A stretch of DNA of 64,000 nt, from contig JAPDDQ010000031.1 in assembly GCA_027587225.1 (NCBI GenBank), forward strand, positions 1 through 64,000, given 5' to 3'. The stretch comes from Solirubrobacter taibaiensis. GTDB lineage: Bacteria > Actinomycetota > Thermoleophilia > Solirubrobacterales > Solirubrobacteraceae. Below are positions 47,399 to 55,028 of this stretch, piece by piece. The stretch's first letter is position 1, and the number at the start of each line of letters is the position of its first letter. Below the pieces are notes generated by a model that was given only the letters and a program-made list of their open reading frames with translations, had not been told where the DNA came from and did no database searches. A program made the translations under genes and the position numbers.

Positions 47399-48013
47399 AT
47401 GGTCATCGCCATCGACGGTCCCGCAGGGGCAGGGAAGTCCACGGTTGCACGCGCTGTCGCGGAGCGGCTCGGCTTCACCTACCTCGATACGGGGGCGATG
47501 TATCGGTGCGTCGGCCTCGCCGCGCGCGACAGTGAGGAGCCCGCGGGCGTCGTCGCCTCGCGCGCGAACATCGCCTTCCACGACCACGCCGTGCTGCTGG
47601 ACGGCGAGGACGTGACCGCCGCGATCCGCCGGCCCGGCGTCTCGGACCTGGCCAGCCAGGTCGCCGCGGACCCCGAGGTGCGTAAGGCGCTCGTCGCCAA
47701 GCAGCAGGAGATCGTGGCCACCGGGAACTGGGTGGCGGAAGGCCGGGACATCGGCACGGTCGTCGCGCCGGACGCCGCCGTCAAGGTCTTCCTGCACGCC
47801 GACCCCGAAGTGCGGGCCGAGCGCCGCGCGTCCCAGCTGAACCTGGACGTGCAAGACGTCCTGGCCAAGCAGCGCGTGCGCGACGAGCGCGACAACACCG
47901 AAGGCCGCTCCACCCTCGAAGCACCGCCTGGCTCCGACCAGGTCGACACCACCAACCTGACGCTCGACGAAGTCGTCGACGCGATCGCTGCACTCGCGGA
48001 GGCAAAGCGATGA
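47399..48013 (+). CDS. cmk: cytidylate kinase
   Basis: Phosphorylates CMP and dCMP. The 204 residues include the P-loop DGPAGAGKSTVARA (5-18), YLDTGAMYRCVGLAA (about 28-42), the CMP-binding insert region and GRDIGTVVAPDAAVKVFLHA with ERRASQL. Slightly shorter than the typical 215-230. Its stop overlaps the der ATG (ATGA). The cmk-der pair is conserved in actinobacteria. Confidence 0.95.
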   Translation: MVIAIDGPAGAGKSTVARAVAERLGFTYLDTGAMYRCVGLAARDSEEPAGVVASRANIAFHDHAVLLDGEDVTAAIRRPGVSDLASQVAADPEVRKALVAKQQEIVATGNWVAEGRDIGTVVAPDAAVKVFLHADPEVRAERRASQLNLDVQDVLAKQRVRDERDNTEGRSTLEAPPGSDQVDTTNLTLDEVVDAIAALAEAKR

Positions 48014-49371
48014 AGATCGCCGTCGTCGGCTACCCCAATGTGGGCAAGTCATCCCTCGTCAACCGGCTCACCCAGAGCCGCGAAGCCGTCGTCCACGAGC
48101 GCCCCGGGGTCACGCGTGACCGCAAGGAGCTCTCGACCGACTGGAACAGCCGCACGTTCACGCTGATCGACACCGGCGGCGTGGACCTGCACGACGAGGA
48201 CCCGCTCGCCGTCAGCATCCAGGACCAGGCGCGGGAAGCCCTGGCGGACGCCCAGGTCGCGCTGCTCGTGGTCGACGCGCGCGCCGGGCTGCGTCCCGGC
48301 GACGCCGAGATCGCGGACATCCTGCGGCGCGGCAACATCCCGATCGTCGTGGCCGCGAACAAGATCGACCAGCCGCAGGACCTGCCGCTCGCGCACGACT
48401 TCTACGGCCTCGGCCTCGGCGAGCCGCTGGCCGTCTCCGCCGCGCAGGGCCTCGGCACCGGCGACCTGCTCGACAAGCTGGTCGAGCTCCTGCCGGATGA
48501 GGACGAGCTGCCCGAGGAGGACGAGGACACCGTGCGCCTCGCGATCATCGGCCGCCCGAACGTCGGCAAGTCCAGCCTCGTCAACGCCTTCCTGGGCCGC
48601 GAACGCGTGATCGTCTCCGACATCGCCGGCACCACGCGCGACGCGATCGACACGCCGATCGAGGTCGACGGCCGCAAGGTCATCCTCGTCGACACGGCGG
48701 GCATGCGCCGCCAGGCCAAGGTCACCGAGTCGGTCGAGTACTACACGAACCTGCGCTCGCAGCGCGCCGCGGAGCGCGCGGACGTCGCGCTCGTCGTCTG
48801 CGACGCGCAGGACGGCGTCACCTCGCAGGACCTGCGCGTCGCCGAGCTGGCGATGAAGGCCGGTTGCGCGACCGCGCTCGTGCTCAACAAGTGGGACATC
48901 ACGGGCGGCGACCAGGACGCGCGTGGCCCGGGCGGCGGCGTCGGCGCGGAGGAGCTCGAGGCCGAGCGCGCCCGCGTGAACCAGAAGCTGCGCCTGCGCC
49001 CGCGCGTGCTCACGGCGTCCGCGAAGACGGGCCGCAACATCAACCGCGTGATGACCGAGGTGCTCGCGATCGCCGACCGGTCCAAGCACCGGATCCCCAC
49101 GCCGGAGCTCAACCGTTTCCTGGCGGATGTGCTCACCGTGCGCCAGCCGCCGGCCAAGCAGGGCCACCGGCTGAAGATGCTCTACATCACGCAGATCGGC
49201 GAGGCGCCGCCGCGGTTCGCGATCCAGATCAACTCGCGCCAGCGCGTCACCCGCGACTACGCCTACTTCATCGAGAATCGGCTGCGGGACCGCTACGGGC
49301 TCGACGGCGTGCCCGTGATCATCGACTTCGTAGAGCGCAAGAACCGATCAAAAGCTGAACGATCGGCCTAA
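48010..49371 (+). CDS. der: Der (EngA), tandem GTPase for 50S ribosome assembly
   Basis: A 453-residue protein with two G domains: GYPNVGKSSLVNRL (7-20), DTGGVDL, NKIDQPQ in the first and GRPNVGKSSLVNAFLG (about 180-195), DTAGMRR, NKWDIT in the second, and a C-terminal KH-like domain (FAIQINSRQRVTRDYAYFIE, NRLRDRYGLDGVPV). It helps mature the large subunit. Translationally coupled to cmk. Confidence 0.97.
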   Translation: MKIAVVGYPNVGKSSLVNRLTQSREAVVHERPGVTRDRKELSTDWNSRTFTLIDTGGVDLHDEDPLAVSIQDQAREALADAQVALLVVDARAGLRPGDAEIADILRRGNIPIVVAANKIDQPQDLPLAHDFYGLGLGEPLAVSAAQGLGTGDLLDKLVELLPDEDELPEEDEDTVRLAIIGRPNVGKSSLVNAFLGRERVIVSDIAGTTRDAIDTPIEVDGRKVILVDTAGMRRQAKVTESVEYYTNLRSQRAAERADVALVVCDAQDGVTSQDLRVAELAMKAGCATALVLNKWDITGGDQDARGPGGGVGAEELEAERARVNQKLRLRPRVLTASAKTGRNINRVMTEVLAIADRSKHRIPTPELNRFLADVLTVRQPPAKQGHRLKMLYITQIGEAPPRFAIQINSRQRVTRDYAYFIENRLRDRYGLDGVPVIIDFVERKNRSKAERSA

Positions 49372-49393
49372 CGGCAAACAACCCCAAACTCGC

Positions 49394-49399
49394 TAGCCT
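49394..49399 (+). promoter_or_regulatory. -10 box TAGCCT of metK
   Basis: TAGCCT ends 10 nt before the metK ATG. No SAM riboswitch fold can be placed in so short a leader. Confidence 0.5.
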
Positions 49400-49409
49400 T
49401 TCACGTTCA

Positions 49410-50645
49410 ATGAGCCATCAGAGCGACAACGAGTACCTGTTCACGTCCGAGAGCGTGACCGAAGGCCACCCCGACAAGGTCGCCGACCAGATCTCCGACG
49501 GCGTCCTGGATGCCGTCCTGGCTGCCGATCCGACGGGCCGTGTGGCCTGCGAGACGCTCGTGAACACCGGCCTCGTGGTCGTGTCCGGCGAGATCTCGAC
49601 CTCCACCTACGTCGACATCCAGGAGATCGCGCGCGAGACGATTCGCCGCATCGGCTACGTCGACGCGGACCTCGGCTTCTCCGCCGACTCCTGCGCCGTG
49701 CTGAACGCGATCGACAAGCAGTCGCCGGACATCGCGCAGGGCGTCGACGAGGCGCTCGAGCGCCGCACCGACGACTCCGACAACGATGAACTGGACATCG
49801 CCGGCGCCGGCGACCAGGGCATGATGTTCGGCTACGCGTCGAACGAGACGCCGGAGCTCATGCCGCTCCCGATCTCGCTCGCGCACAAGCTGGCCTTCCG
49901 CCTGTCGGAGGTCCGCAAGGACGGCACGCTGGACTACCTGCGTCCCGACGGCAAGACCCAGGTCTCGGTCAAGTACGTGGACGGCAAGCCCGTCTCGGTC
50001 GAGAAGGTCCTGATCTCCACGCAGCACGCCGAGCGGGCGACGCGCGAGCAGATCGAGAACGACCTGTGGGAGCACGTCGTGCTGCCGATCCTCCCCGAGG
50101 ACAAGTACGACGCCGCCAAGCTGCGCAAGAACTTCCTCGTGAACCCGACCGGCCGCTTCGTCATCGGTGGTCCGGTGGGCGACGCGGGCCTCACGGGCCG
50201 CAAGATCATCGTCGACACCTACGGCGGCATGGCCCGTCACGGCGGCGGCGCGTTCTCGGGCAAGGATCCGTCGAAGGTGGACCGGTCGGCCGCCTACGCC
50301 ACGCGCTACGTCGCGAAGAACCTCGTCGCCGCCGGCCTCGCCGACCGCGTCGAGGTCCAGGTCGCCTACGCCATCGGCGTCGCGCACCCCGTCTCGGTGA
50401 TGGTGGAGACGTTCGGCACGGAGAAGATCGGCCGCGGCCGGATCGCCGCCCTGGTCGACGAGTTCTTCGACCTGCGTCCCGGCGCCTTCCGCGAGTACCT
50501 GCAGCTGCACCGTCCGATCTACCAGAAGACCGCTGCCTACGGCCATTTCGGCCGCGAGGACGACGACTTCACGTGGGAGAAGACGGACAAGGCCGACGCG
50601 CTGCGTGAGGCCGCCGGCCTCGCCGTGGCCGACACCGTCGCCTAG
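49410..50645 (+). CDS. metK: S-adenosylmethionine synthetase
   Basis: Makes SAM from methionine and ATP. The 411 residues contain TSESVTEGHPDKVADQISDG (about 12-31), GAGDQGMMFGYA (about 131-142), the KMSxS-like ATP loop GGPVGDAGLTGRKIIVDTYG (about 250-269) and GGGAFSGKDPSKVDRSAAY. In actinobacteria metK usually neighbours priA; here 10 kb of accessory genes lie between. A perfect hairpin lies 41 nt downstream. Confidence 0.97.
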   Translation: MSHQSDNEYLFTSESVTEGHPDKVADQISDGVLDAVLAADPTGRVACETLVNTGLVVVSGEISTSTYVDIQEIARETIRRIGYVDADLGFSADSCAVLNAIDKQSPDIAQGVDEALERRTDDSDNDELDIAGAGDQGMMFGYASNETPELMPLPISLAHKLAFRLSEVRKDGTLDYLRPDGKTQVSVKYVDGKPVSVEKVLISTQHAERATREQIENDLWEHVVLPILPEDKYDAAKLRKNFLVNPTGRFVIGGPVGDAGLTGRKIIVDTYGGMARHGGGAFSGKDPSKVDRSAAYATRYVAKNLVAAGLADRVEVQVAYAIGVAHPVSVMVETFGTEKIGRGRIAALVDEFFDLRPGAFREYLQLHRPIYQKTAAYGHFGREDDDFTWEKTDKADALREAAGLAVADTVA

Positions 50646-50686
50646 GCGACAGCGCGCTCTCATCTAAGGAACGCTTAAACGGGTAA

Positions 50687-50708
50687 GGGGCCTCCATGAG
50701 GAGGCCCC
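50687..50708 (+). promoter_or_regulatory. 9-bp hairpin enclosing the symporter's ribosome binding site
   Basis: GGGGCCTCC (50687-50695) pairs exactly with GGAGGCCCC (50700-50708) around an ATGA loop. The right arm carries GGAGG, 8 nt before the GTG start at 50713. The hairpin could terminate metK transcription or block translation of the symporter. A six-codon frame starting in the loop (ATG at 50696) ends in a GTGA overlap with that start. Confidence 0.65.
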
Positions 50709-50712
50709 ACTC

Positions 50713-52362
50713 GTGAATGACGTCAGGCTCGACACCAACTTCGTCGACTACCTGATCGTCGCGTCGTACTTCGTCGTCGTCCTCGGCGTCGGCTTCGCCG
50801 CGAAGCGCTACATCAAGAGCAGTCTCGACTACTTCCTGTCGGGACGCTCTCTGCCGGCCTGGATCACAGGCCTGGCGTTCATCTCCGCCAACCTCGGCGC
50901 CACCGAGGTGCTCGGCATGGCCGCCAACGGTGCCCAGTACGGCATCGCGACGGTCAACTACTACTGGATCGGTGCGATCCCGGCCATGGTGTTCCTCGGC
51001 CTGGTGATGATGCCGTTCTACTACGGCTCGAAGGTCCGCTCGGTGCCGGAGTACCTGCTGCTGCGCTTCAACAAGCAGTCGCACGTCTTCAACAGCGTCA
51101 CGTTCGCGATCGCGACGGTCCTGATCGCCGGCGTGAACCTGTTCGCGCTCGCGCTCGTGCTCAAGCTGCTGCTCGGGTGGCCGATCATCGTCGGCATCAT
51201 CGTCGCGGCGGTCATCGTCGCGGCCTACATCTCGCTCGGCGGCCTGTCGAGCGCGATCTACAACGAGGTGCTGCAGTTCTTCGTCATCCTCGCGGCGCTG
51301 ATCCCGATCACGGTGATCGGCCTGCACGCCGTCGGCGGCTGGAACGGGCTCAAAGAGGAGATCCGCGGGGGCAAGCTCGGCGAGGCCGGCCTGCACGCGC
51401 TGCAGGGCACCAACCCCGGCGATGTGACCAACCCGATCGGGGCGACCTGGATCGGCATCGTGTTCGGTCTCGGCTTCGTGCTGGCGTTCGGCTACTGGAC
51501 GACGAACTTCGCCGAGGTCCAGCGCGCCCTGTCCGCGAAAGACCTGCGCGCCGCGCAGCGGACGCCGCTGATCGGTGCCATTCCGAAGCTGTTCCTGCCG
51601 TTCGTGATGATCATCCCGGGCATGATCGCCATCGTGGTGATCGAGGGCCTCGGCTCCGGCGGGCCGAACATGGAGTACAACAACGCGATTCCGCTCTTGA
51701 TGAACCAGTACTTGCCCAACGGCATGCTGGGCATCGCGCTCACCGGGTTGATGGCGTCGTTCATGGCGGGTGTGGCGGCGAACGTGAGTGCGTTCAACAC
51801 GGTGGTCACCACCGACCTCGTGGAGCCGTACCTGAAACCGAACATGCCGGATGAGTGGTACATCAACTTCGGCCGTATCGCGACCGTCGGCGGCATCGGG
51901 ATCTCGATCTTCACCGCGTTGATCGCGTCCACCTACGACAACCTGATGAACTACCTGCAGGCGCTGTTCTCGATCTTCAACGCGCCGCTGTTCGCGACGT
52001 TCATCATCGGCATGTTCTGGAAGCGGATGACGCCGGCCGCCGGCCTGTGGGGTCTGATCGCGGGCACCATCACCGCCGGCGGGCTGTTCATCGGCTACAA
52101 GGCGGGCTGGATCGCGTTCGGCTCCGACCTCGACCAGTCGATGTGGGGCGCGGGCTCCGCGTTCGTCGTCGACGCGATCGTCACCGTGATCGTGACCTAC
52201 TTCACCAAGCCCAAGCCGATCGAGGAGCTGCAGGGGTTGGTGTACGGCATGGCCGCGGAGGACGAGCACGCGGGCACGCAGTACGCGTGGTGGGAATCAC
52301 CGAAGCTGATGGGGTTCGGCGTGCTCGCCGGCGCCGCCATCCTGACCCTCGCACTCTGGTAG
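50713..52362 (+). CDS. SSS-family sodium:solute symporter
   Basis: A 549-residue transporter with about 14 membrane segments of the SLC5/SSS fold. Visible features are LDYFLSGRSLPAWITGLAFI, SANLGATEVLGMAANGAQYG, VRSVPEYLLLRF and YISLGGLSSAIYNEVLQFFV, as in sugar and solute symporters such as vSGLT. The nearby galactokinase gene makes galactose or a related sugar a plausible substrate, but this is inference. GGAGG before the GTG start lies in a hairpin arm. A small membrane protein gene follows 10 nt after the stop. Confidence 0.88.
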   Translation: MNDVRLDTNFVDYLIVASYFVVVLGVGFAAKRYIKSSLDYFLSGRSLPAWITGLAFISANLGATEVLGMAANGAQYGIATVNYYWIGAIPAMVFLGLVMMPFYYGSKVRSVPEYLLLRFNKQSHVFNSVTFAIATVLIAGVNLFALALVLKLLLGWPIIVGIIVAAVIVAAYISLGGLSSAIYNEVLQFFVILAALIPITVIGLHAVGGWNGLKEEIRGGKLGEAGLHALQGTNPGDVTNPIGATWIGIVFGLGFVLAFGYWTTNFAEVQRALSAKDLRAAQRTPLIGAIPKLFLPFVMIIPGMIAIVVIEGLGSGGPNMEYNNAIPLLMNQYLPNGMLGIALTGLMASFMAGVAANVSAFNTVVTTDLVEPYLKPNMPDEWYINFGRIATVGGIGISIFTALIASTYDNLMNYLQALFSIFNAPLFATFIIGMFWKRMTPAAGLWGLIAGTITAGGLFIGYKAGWIAFGSDLDQSMWGAGSAFVVDAIVTVIVTYFTKPKPIEELQGLVYGMAAEDEHAGTQYAWWESPKLMGFGVLAGAAILTLALW

Positions 52363-52372
52363 GAGGTGAGAC

Positions 52373-52690
52373 ATGTCTGACACGGACAATCATGCGGAAC
52401 GCGCAGCGAACCTGTTCGATCTGCGTCGCATCATCGGCGGCGTGTTCACCGCCTGGGGCGTGCTGCTGATCATCCTCGGACTCTTCGACTCACAGGCAGA
52501 GATCGACAAGGCCGCGGGTGTGCACATCAACCTCTTCGCCGGCATCGGCATGCTGATCTTCGGGCTGCTGATGCTGCTGTGGGCCTTCACCCGCCCGCTC
52601 GGGCAGGAGCTGGCCGAGTCAGAGCAGGCGAGCAGCAGCGTGGGGAGCGACGGCGAGGGCACCCGCCGGCCGGGGGACTCCTCCGGGTAA
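52373..52690 (+). CDS. small two-helix membrane protein next to the symporter
   Basis: A 105-residue protein with two membrane segments (about 19-40, GGVFTAWGVLLIILGLF, and 50-72, INLFAGIGMLIFGLLMLLWAF) and a polar, Ser/Gly-rich tail. GGAGGTGAG precedes the ATG by 3 nt, a strong but unusually close site. Its position suggests an accessory subunit of the symporter, as seen for other transporter-linked small proteins. The last 72 nt overlap the end of galK on the other strand. Confidence 0.75.
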   Translation: MSDTDNHAERAANLFDLRRIIGGVFTAWGVLLIILGLFDSQAEIDKAAGVHINLFAGIGMLIFGLLMLLWAFTRPLGQELAESEQASSSVGSDGEGTRRPGDSSG

Positions 52691-53617
52691 GAGCGCGAGC
52701 ACCGAACCGCCGAAGCCGCCGCCGACCATCCTGGCGCCGGCGGCTCCGGCGGCCTTCAGGCGATCCACGGTGGCTTCGACCTCGGGCACGGACGCCTCGT
52801 AGTCGTCGCGCAGTGAGGCGTGGGACTCGTCGAGCAGGCGGGCGACGGTCTCGAGATCGTGGGCGTCGAGCGCTTGGGCCGTGGCCTCCACGCGGGCGTT
52901 CTCGCTCACCACGTGCCGGACACGGCGCTCCAGCACGCCGTCCAGGCGGCCGGTCGTCGCGTCGCGGAGGGTCGCGATGCCGAGGGCTTCGCATGCGGCG
53001 CGGCACTCGGCGCGGCGCTCGTTGTAGCCCGAGGCGGCGATCGAGTGGGTCGCGCCGGAATCCACGGTGACCAGCTGCCAGTCGCCGAGGTCCAGCGGGT
53101 AGGGATCGACGGCGAGCGAGCGGAAGTCGATCCGCAGCACGTGCGCCTCGCGAGAGCACAGGGACGCCAGCTGGTCGAGCAGGCCCGTCTCCGCGCCGAC
53201 CCAGTCGTTCTCCACGCGGGAGCACAGCTGCGCGAGCTCGATCAGCTCGTCGGGTACGCGGCCGAGGAGCGCGAGGGCGAGCGCGGCTTCGAGCGCGGCG
53301 GACGACGAGAGGCCGCTGCCCTGCGGGACGTCGCCGGTGATCGTCAGGTGCGCGGGGGCGACGTCGAACCCCGCGGCACGCAACTCGGCGACCATCCCGC
53401 GCGGAAAGGCGCGCCAGCCGTCGGCTCGCTTGGGTGCGTCGAACTCGTCCTGCTCGCCCAGGTCGAGCGCGTCGACGGTGAAGCGCCGCGCCGGCTCGGC
53501 CGTGACCGTGACGCCGCGCTCGATCGCGAACGGCATCGCGAGCCCGTCGTTGTAGTCCGTGTGCTCCCCGATCAGGTTCACGCGGCCCGGGCCGAACGCG
53601 ACGATCCGCTCAGGCAA
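52619..53617 (-). CDS. galK: galactokinase
   Basis: A GHMP kinase phosphorylating galactose. The 332 residues show the galactokinase N-terminal signature GRVNLIGEHTDYNDGLAMP (11-29), the ATP loop VPQGSGLSSSAALEAALALA (about 96-115), the substrate Asp in LLDQLASLCS and the third motif RMVGGGFGGSVLAL. It is shorter than the usual 380-400 residues. No galT or galE is present. Its start overlaps the end of the DNA methyltransferase gene by 8 nt, and it converges on the symporter pair. Confidence 0.92.
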   Translation of the reverse strand: MPERIVAFGPGRVNLIGEHTDYNDGLAMPFAIERGVTVTAEPARRFTVDALDLGEQDEFDAPKRADGWRAFPRGMVAELRAAGFDVAPAHLTITGDVPQGSGLSSSAALEAALALALLGRVPDELIELAQLCSRVENDWVGAETGLLDQLASLCSREAHVLRIDFRSLAVDPYPLDLGDWQLVTVDSGATHSIAASGYNERRAECRAACEALGIATLRDATTGRLDGVLERRVRHVVSENARVEATAQALDAHDLETVARLLDESHASLRDDYEASVPEVEATVDRLKAAGAAGARMVGGGFGGSVLALLPGGVPRPAGALAVAPHAAARLL

Positions 53618-54407
53618 GGCGTTCCCGCATGACCCGGACGGCCTCCGGGCTCTCGTCGATCAGCAGATAGCGACGGTCCAGCTTGCGCGCCACCGCGCCG
53701 AGCGTGCCGGAGCCCGCGAACGGGTCCACGCACAGGTCGCCGGGGCGGGTGCTCGCCTGCACGAAGCGGCGCAGCAGACCCTCGGGCTTCTGCGTCGGAT
53801 AGCCCGTCTTCTCGCGCCCGGTGGGGGAGACGATCGTGTGCCACATCACGCTCACCGGCAGCTTTCCGCGCTTGACCTTCTCCGGGGTGACGAGGCCCGG
53901 CGCCATATAGGGCTCACGGTCCACGCCCTCGCTGTCGAAGTAGTACTGACGCGGGTCTTTGACGTACACGAGGATCGTGTCGTGCTTCTGCGGCCAGCGG
54001 CCCTTGGCCTTCGCCCCGTAGTCGTAGGCCCAGATCAGCTCGTTCAGAAAGCACTCGCGGCCGAACAGCTCGTCAAGCAAAAGCTTGACGTAATGAGCCT
54101 CGCGGTAGTCGAGGTGGAGGTACAGGGTGCCCGTCGGGTGGAGGATGCGTCGGATCTCCTCCAGCCGGGGTCCGAGGAACCCTAAGTAGTCTTCGAAAAC
54201 ATCCTTGTACGACGATTGGGCGAGGAGCTTGGTGCTGTACCGGCGCCCGCCGAAGCCCGTCCGGTCGCCGTCGTCGTCCGGCGTGGTGACGAGCGAGCGG
54301 CGGGTCTGCGTCTTGCCGGTGTTGAACGGTGGGTCGGCGTACACGATCTGCGCCACCTCGTCCGGCAGGTCTCGCAGGTGGGCGAGGTTGTCGCCCTCGA
54401 GGATCAG
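53610..54407 (-). CDS. orphan site-specific DNA methyltransferase (N6-A or N4-C), CTG start
   Basis: 265 residues with motif IV YADPPFNTG (about 24-32) before motif I DPFAGSGTLGA (about 232-242), the beta-type order. Other family features are LHLDYREAHYVKLLLDELFG, NELIWAYDYGAKAKGRWPQK, HDTILVYVKD and GYPTQKPEGLLRRF. The frame runs upstream to 54731 but only as antiphase residues inside the LysE gene. No ATG, GTG or TTG is available near the domain start; a CTG at 54407 overlaps the LysE stop (CTGA) and gives MILEGDNLAHL, the normal opening. No restriction enzyme gene is nearby. Confidence 0.87.
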   Translation of the reverse strand: MILEGDNLAHLRDLPDEVAQIVYADPPFNTGKTQTRRSLVTTPDDDGDRTGFGGRRYSTKLLAQSSYKDVFEDYLGFLGPRLEEIRRILHPTGTLYLHLDYREAHYVKLLLDELFGRECFLNELIWAYDYGAKAKGRWPQKHDTILVYVKDPRQYYFDSEGVDREPYMAPGLVTPEKVKRGKLPVSVMWHTIVSPTGREKTGYPTQKPEGLLRRFVQASTRPGDLCVDPFAGSGTLGAVARKLDRRYLLIDESPEAVRVMRERLA

Positions 54408-55003
54408 CGACGGCCGCCCAACAGCACGGCGGCGGCGCCCATGGCGACGTAGAGCACGCCGGAGACCTTGTTCAGGCCACTGAAGCGCTTGGCCGGAATC
54501 GCGGCGAGCGCCGCATAGCCGCAGTCCATGACGAGTCCGAGACCGCCGAGGATCGCGCCGAACACGAGGACCTGCGTGGCCACCGGTCCCTGCGCGGGAT
54601 CGACGAACTGCGGCAGGAACGCGACGAAGAACAGCGCGACCTTCGGGTTCAGCAGCTGGACGACGATCGCCTGCCGGTAGGTGCGCCCGCGCTCGACGGC
54701 CACCGCGCCAGGCGTCTCCTTGCTGCGCCACGCCTTGACGCCGAGGTACACCAGGTAGACCGCGCCGGCGTAGCGCAGCACGTCGAACGCCAGCGCCGAG
54801 GACGCGATCACCGCCGCCACGCCGACCGCGGCCGCGGCGATGTAGATCAGCGTGCCGGTCAGCAGCCCGAACGCGGCCGCCACGCCGTTCCGGCGGCCCC
54901 CGGCGAGGCTCTGGGCGACGATGAACAGCATGTTCGGCCCGGGAATCAGGATCAGCACGAACGCCGCAGCGGCGAACAGGGCGAGCGTGGACGCGGACGG
55001 CAC
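54404..55003 (-). CDS. LysE/RhtB-family amino acid exporter
   Basis: A 199-residue protein with six hydrophobic segments. The family opening LALFAAAAFVLILIPGPNMLFIVAQSLAGGRRNGV is intact (only key parts listed: PGPNMLFIV, GGRRNG), with YLVYLGVKAWRS and QLLNPKVALFFVAFLPQFVD. It exports amino acids or homoserine lactone-like compounds; substrate unknown. It lies upstream of the DNA methyltransferase with a CTGA overlap, an unrelated functional pair sharing a transcript. Confidence 0.9.
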   Translation of the reverse strand: MPSASTLALFAAAAFVLILIPGPNMLFIVAQSLAGGRRNGVAAAFGLLTGTLIYIAAAAVGVAAVIASSALAFDVLRYAGAVYLVYLGVKAWRSKETPGAVAVERGRTYRQAIVVQLLNPKVALFFVAFLPQFVDPAQGPVATQVLVFGAILGGLGLVMDCGYAALAAIPAKRFSGLNKVSGVLYVAMGAAAVLLGGRR

Positions 55004-55028
55004 GTGCCGAGCGTACTGGCGCGGCCGG

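Noticed and set aside
49400..49409. SAM riboswitch before metK
   Set aside because: The leader is about 10 nt and carries no fold of that size.
50569..52269. A 566-codon minus-strand open frame opposite the symporter
   Set aside because: Composition (Asp/Arg/His/Gln-rich) is typical of the complement of a membrane protein gene.
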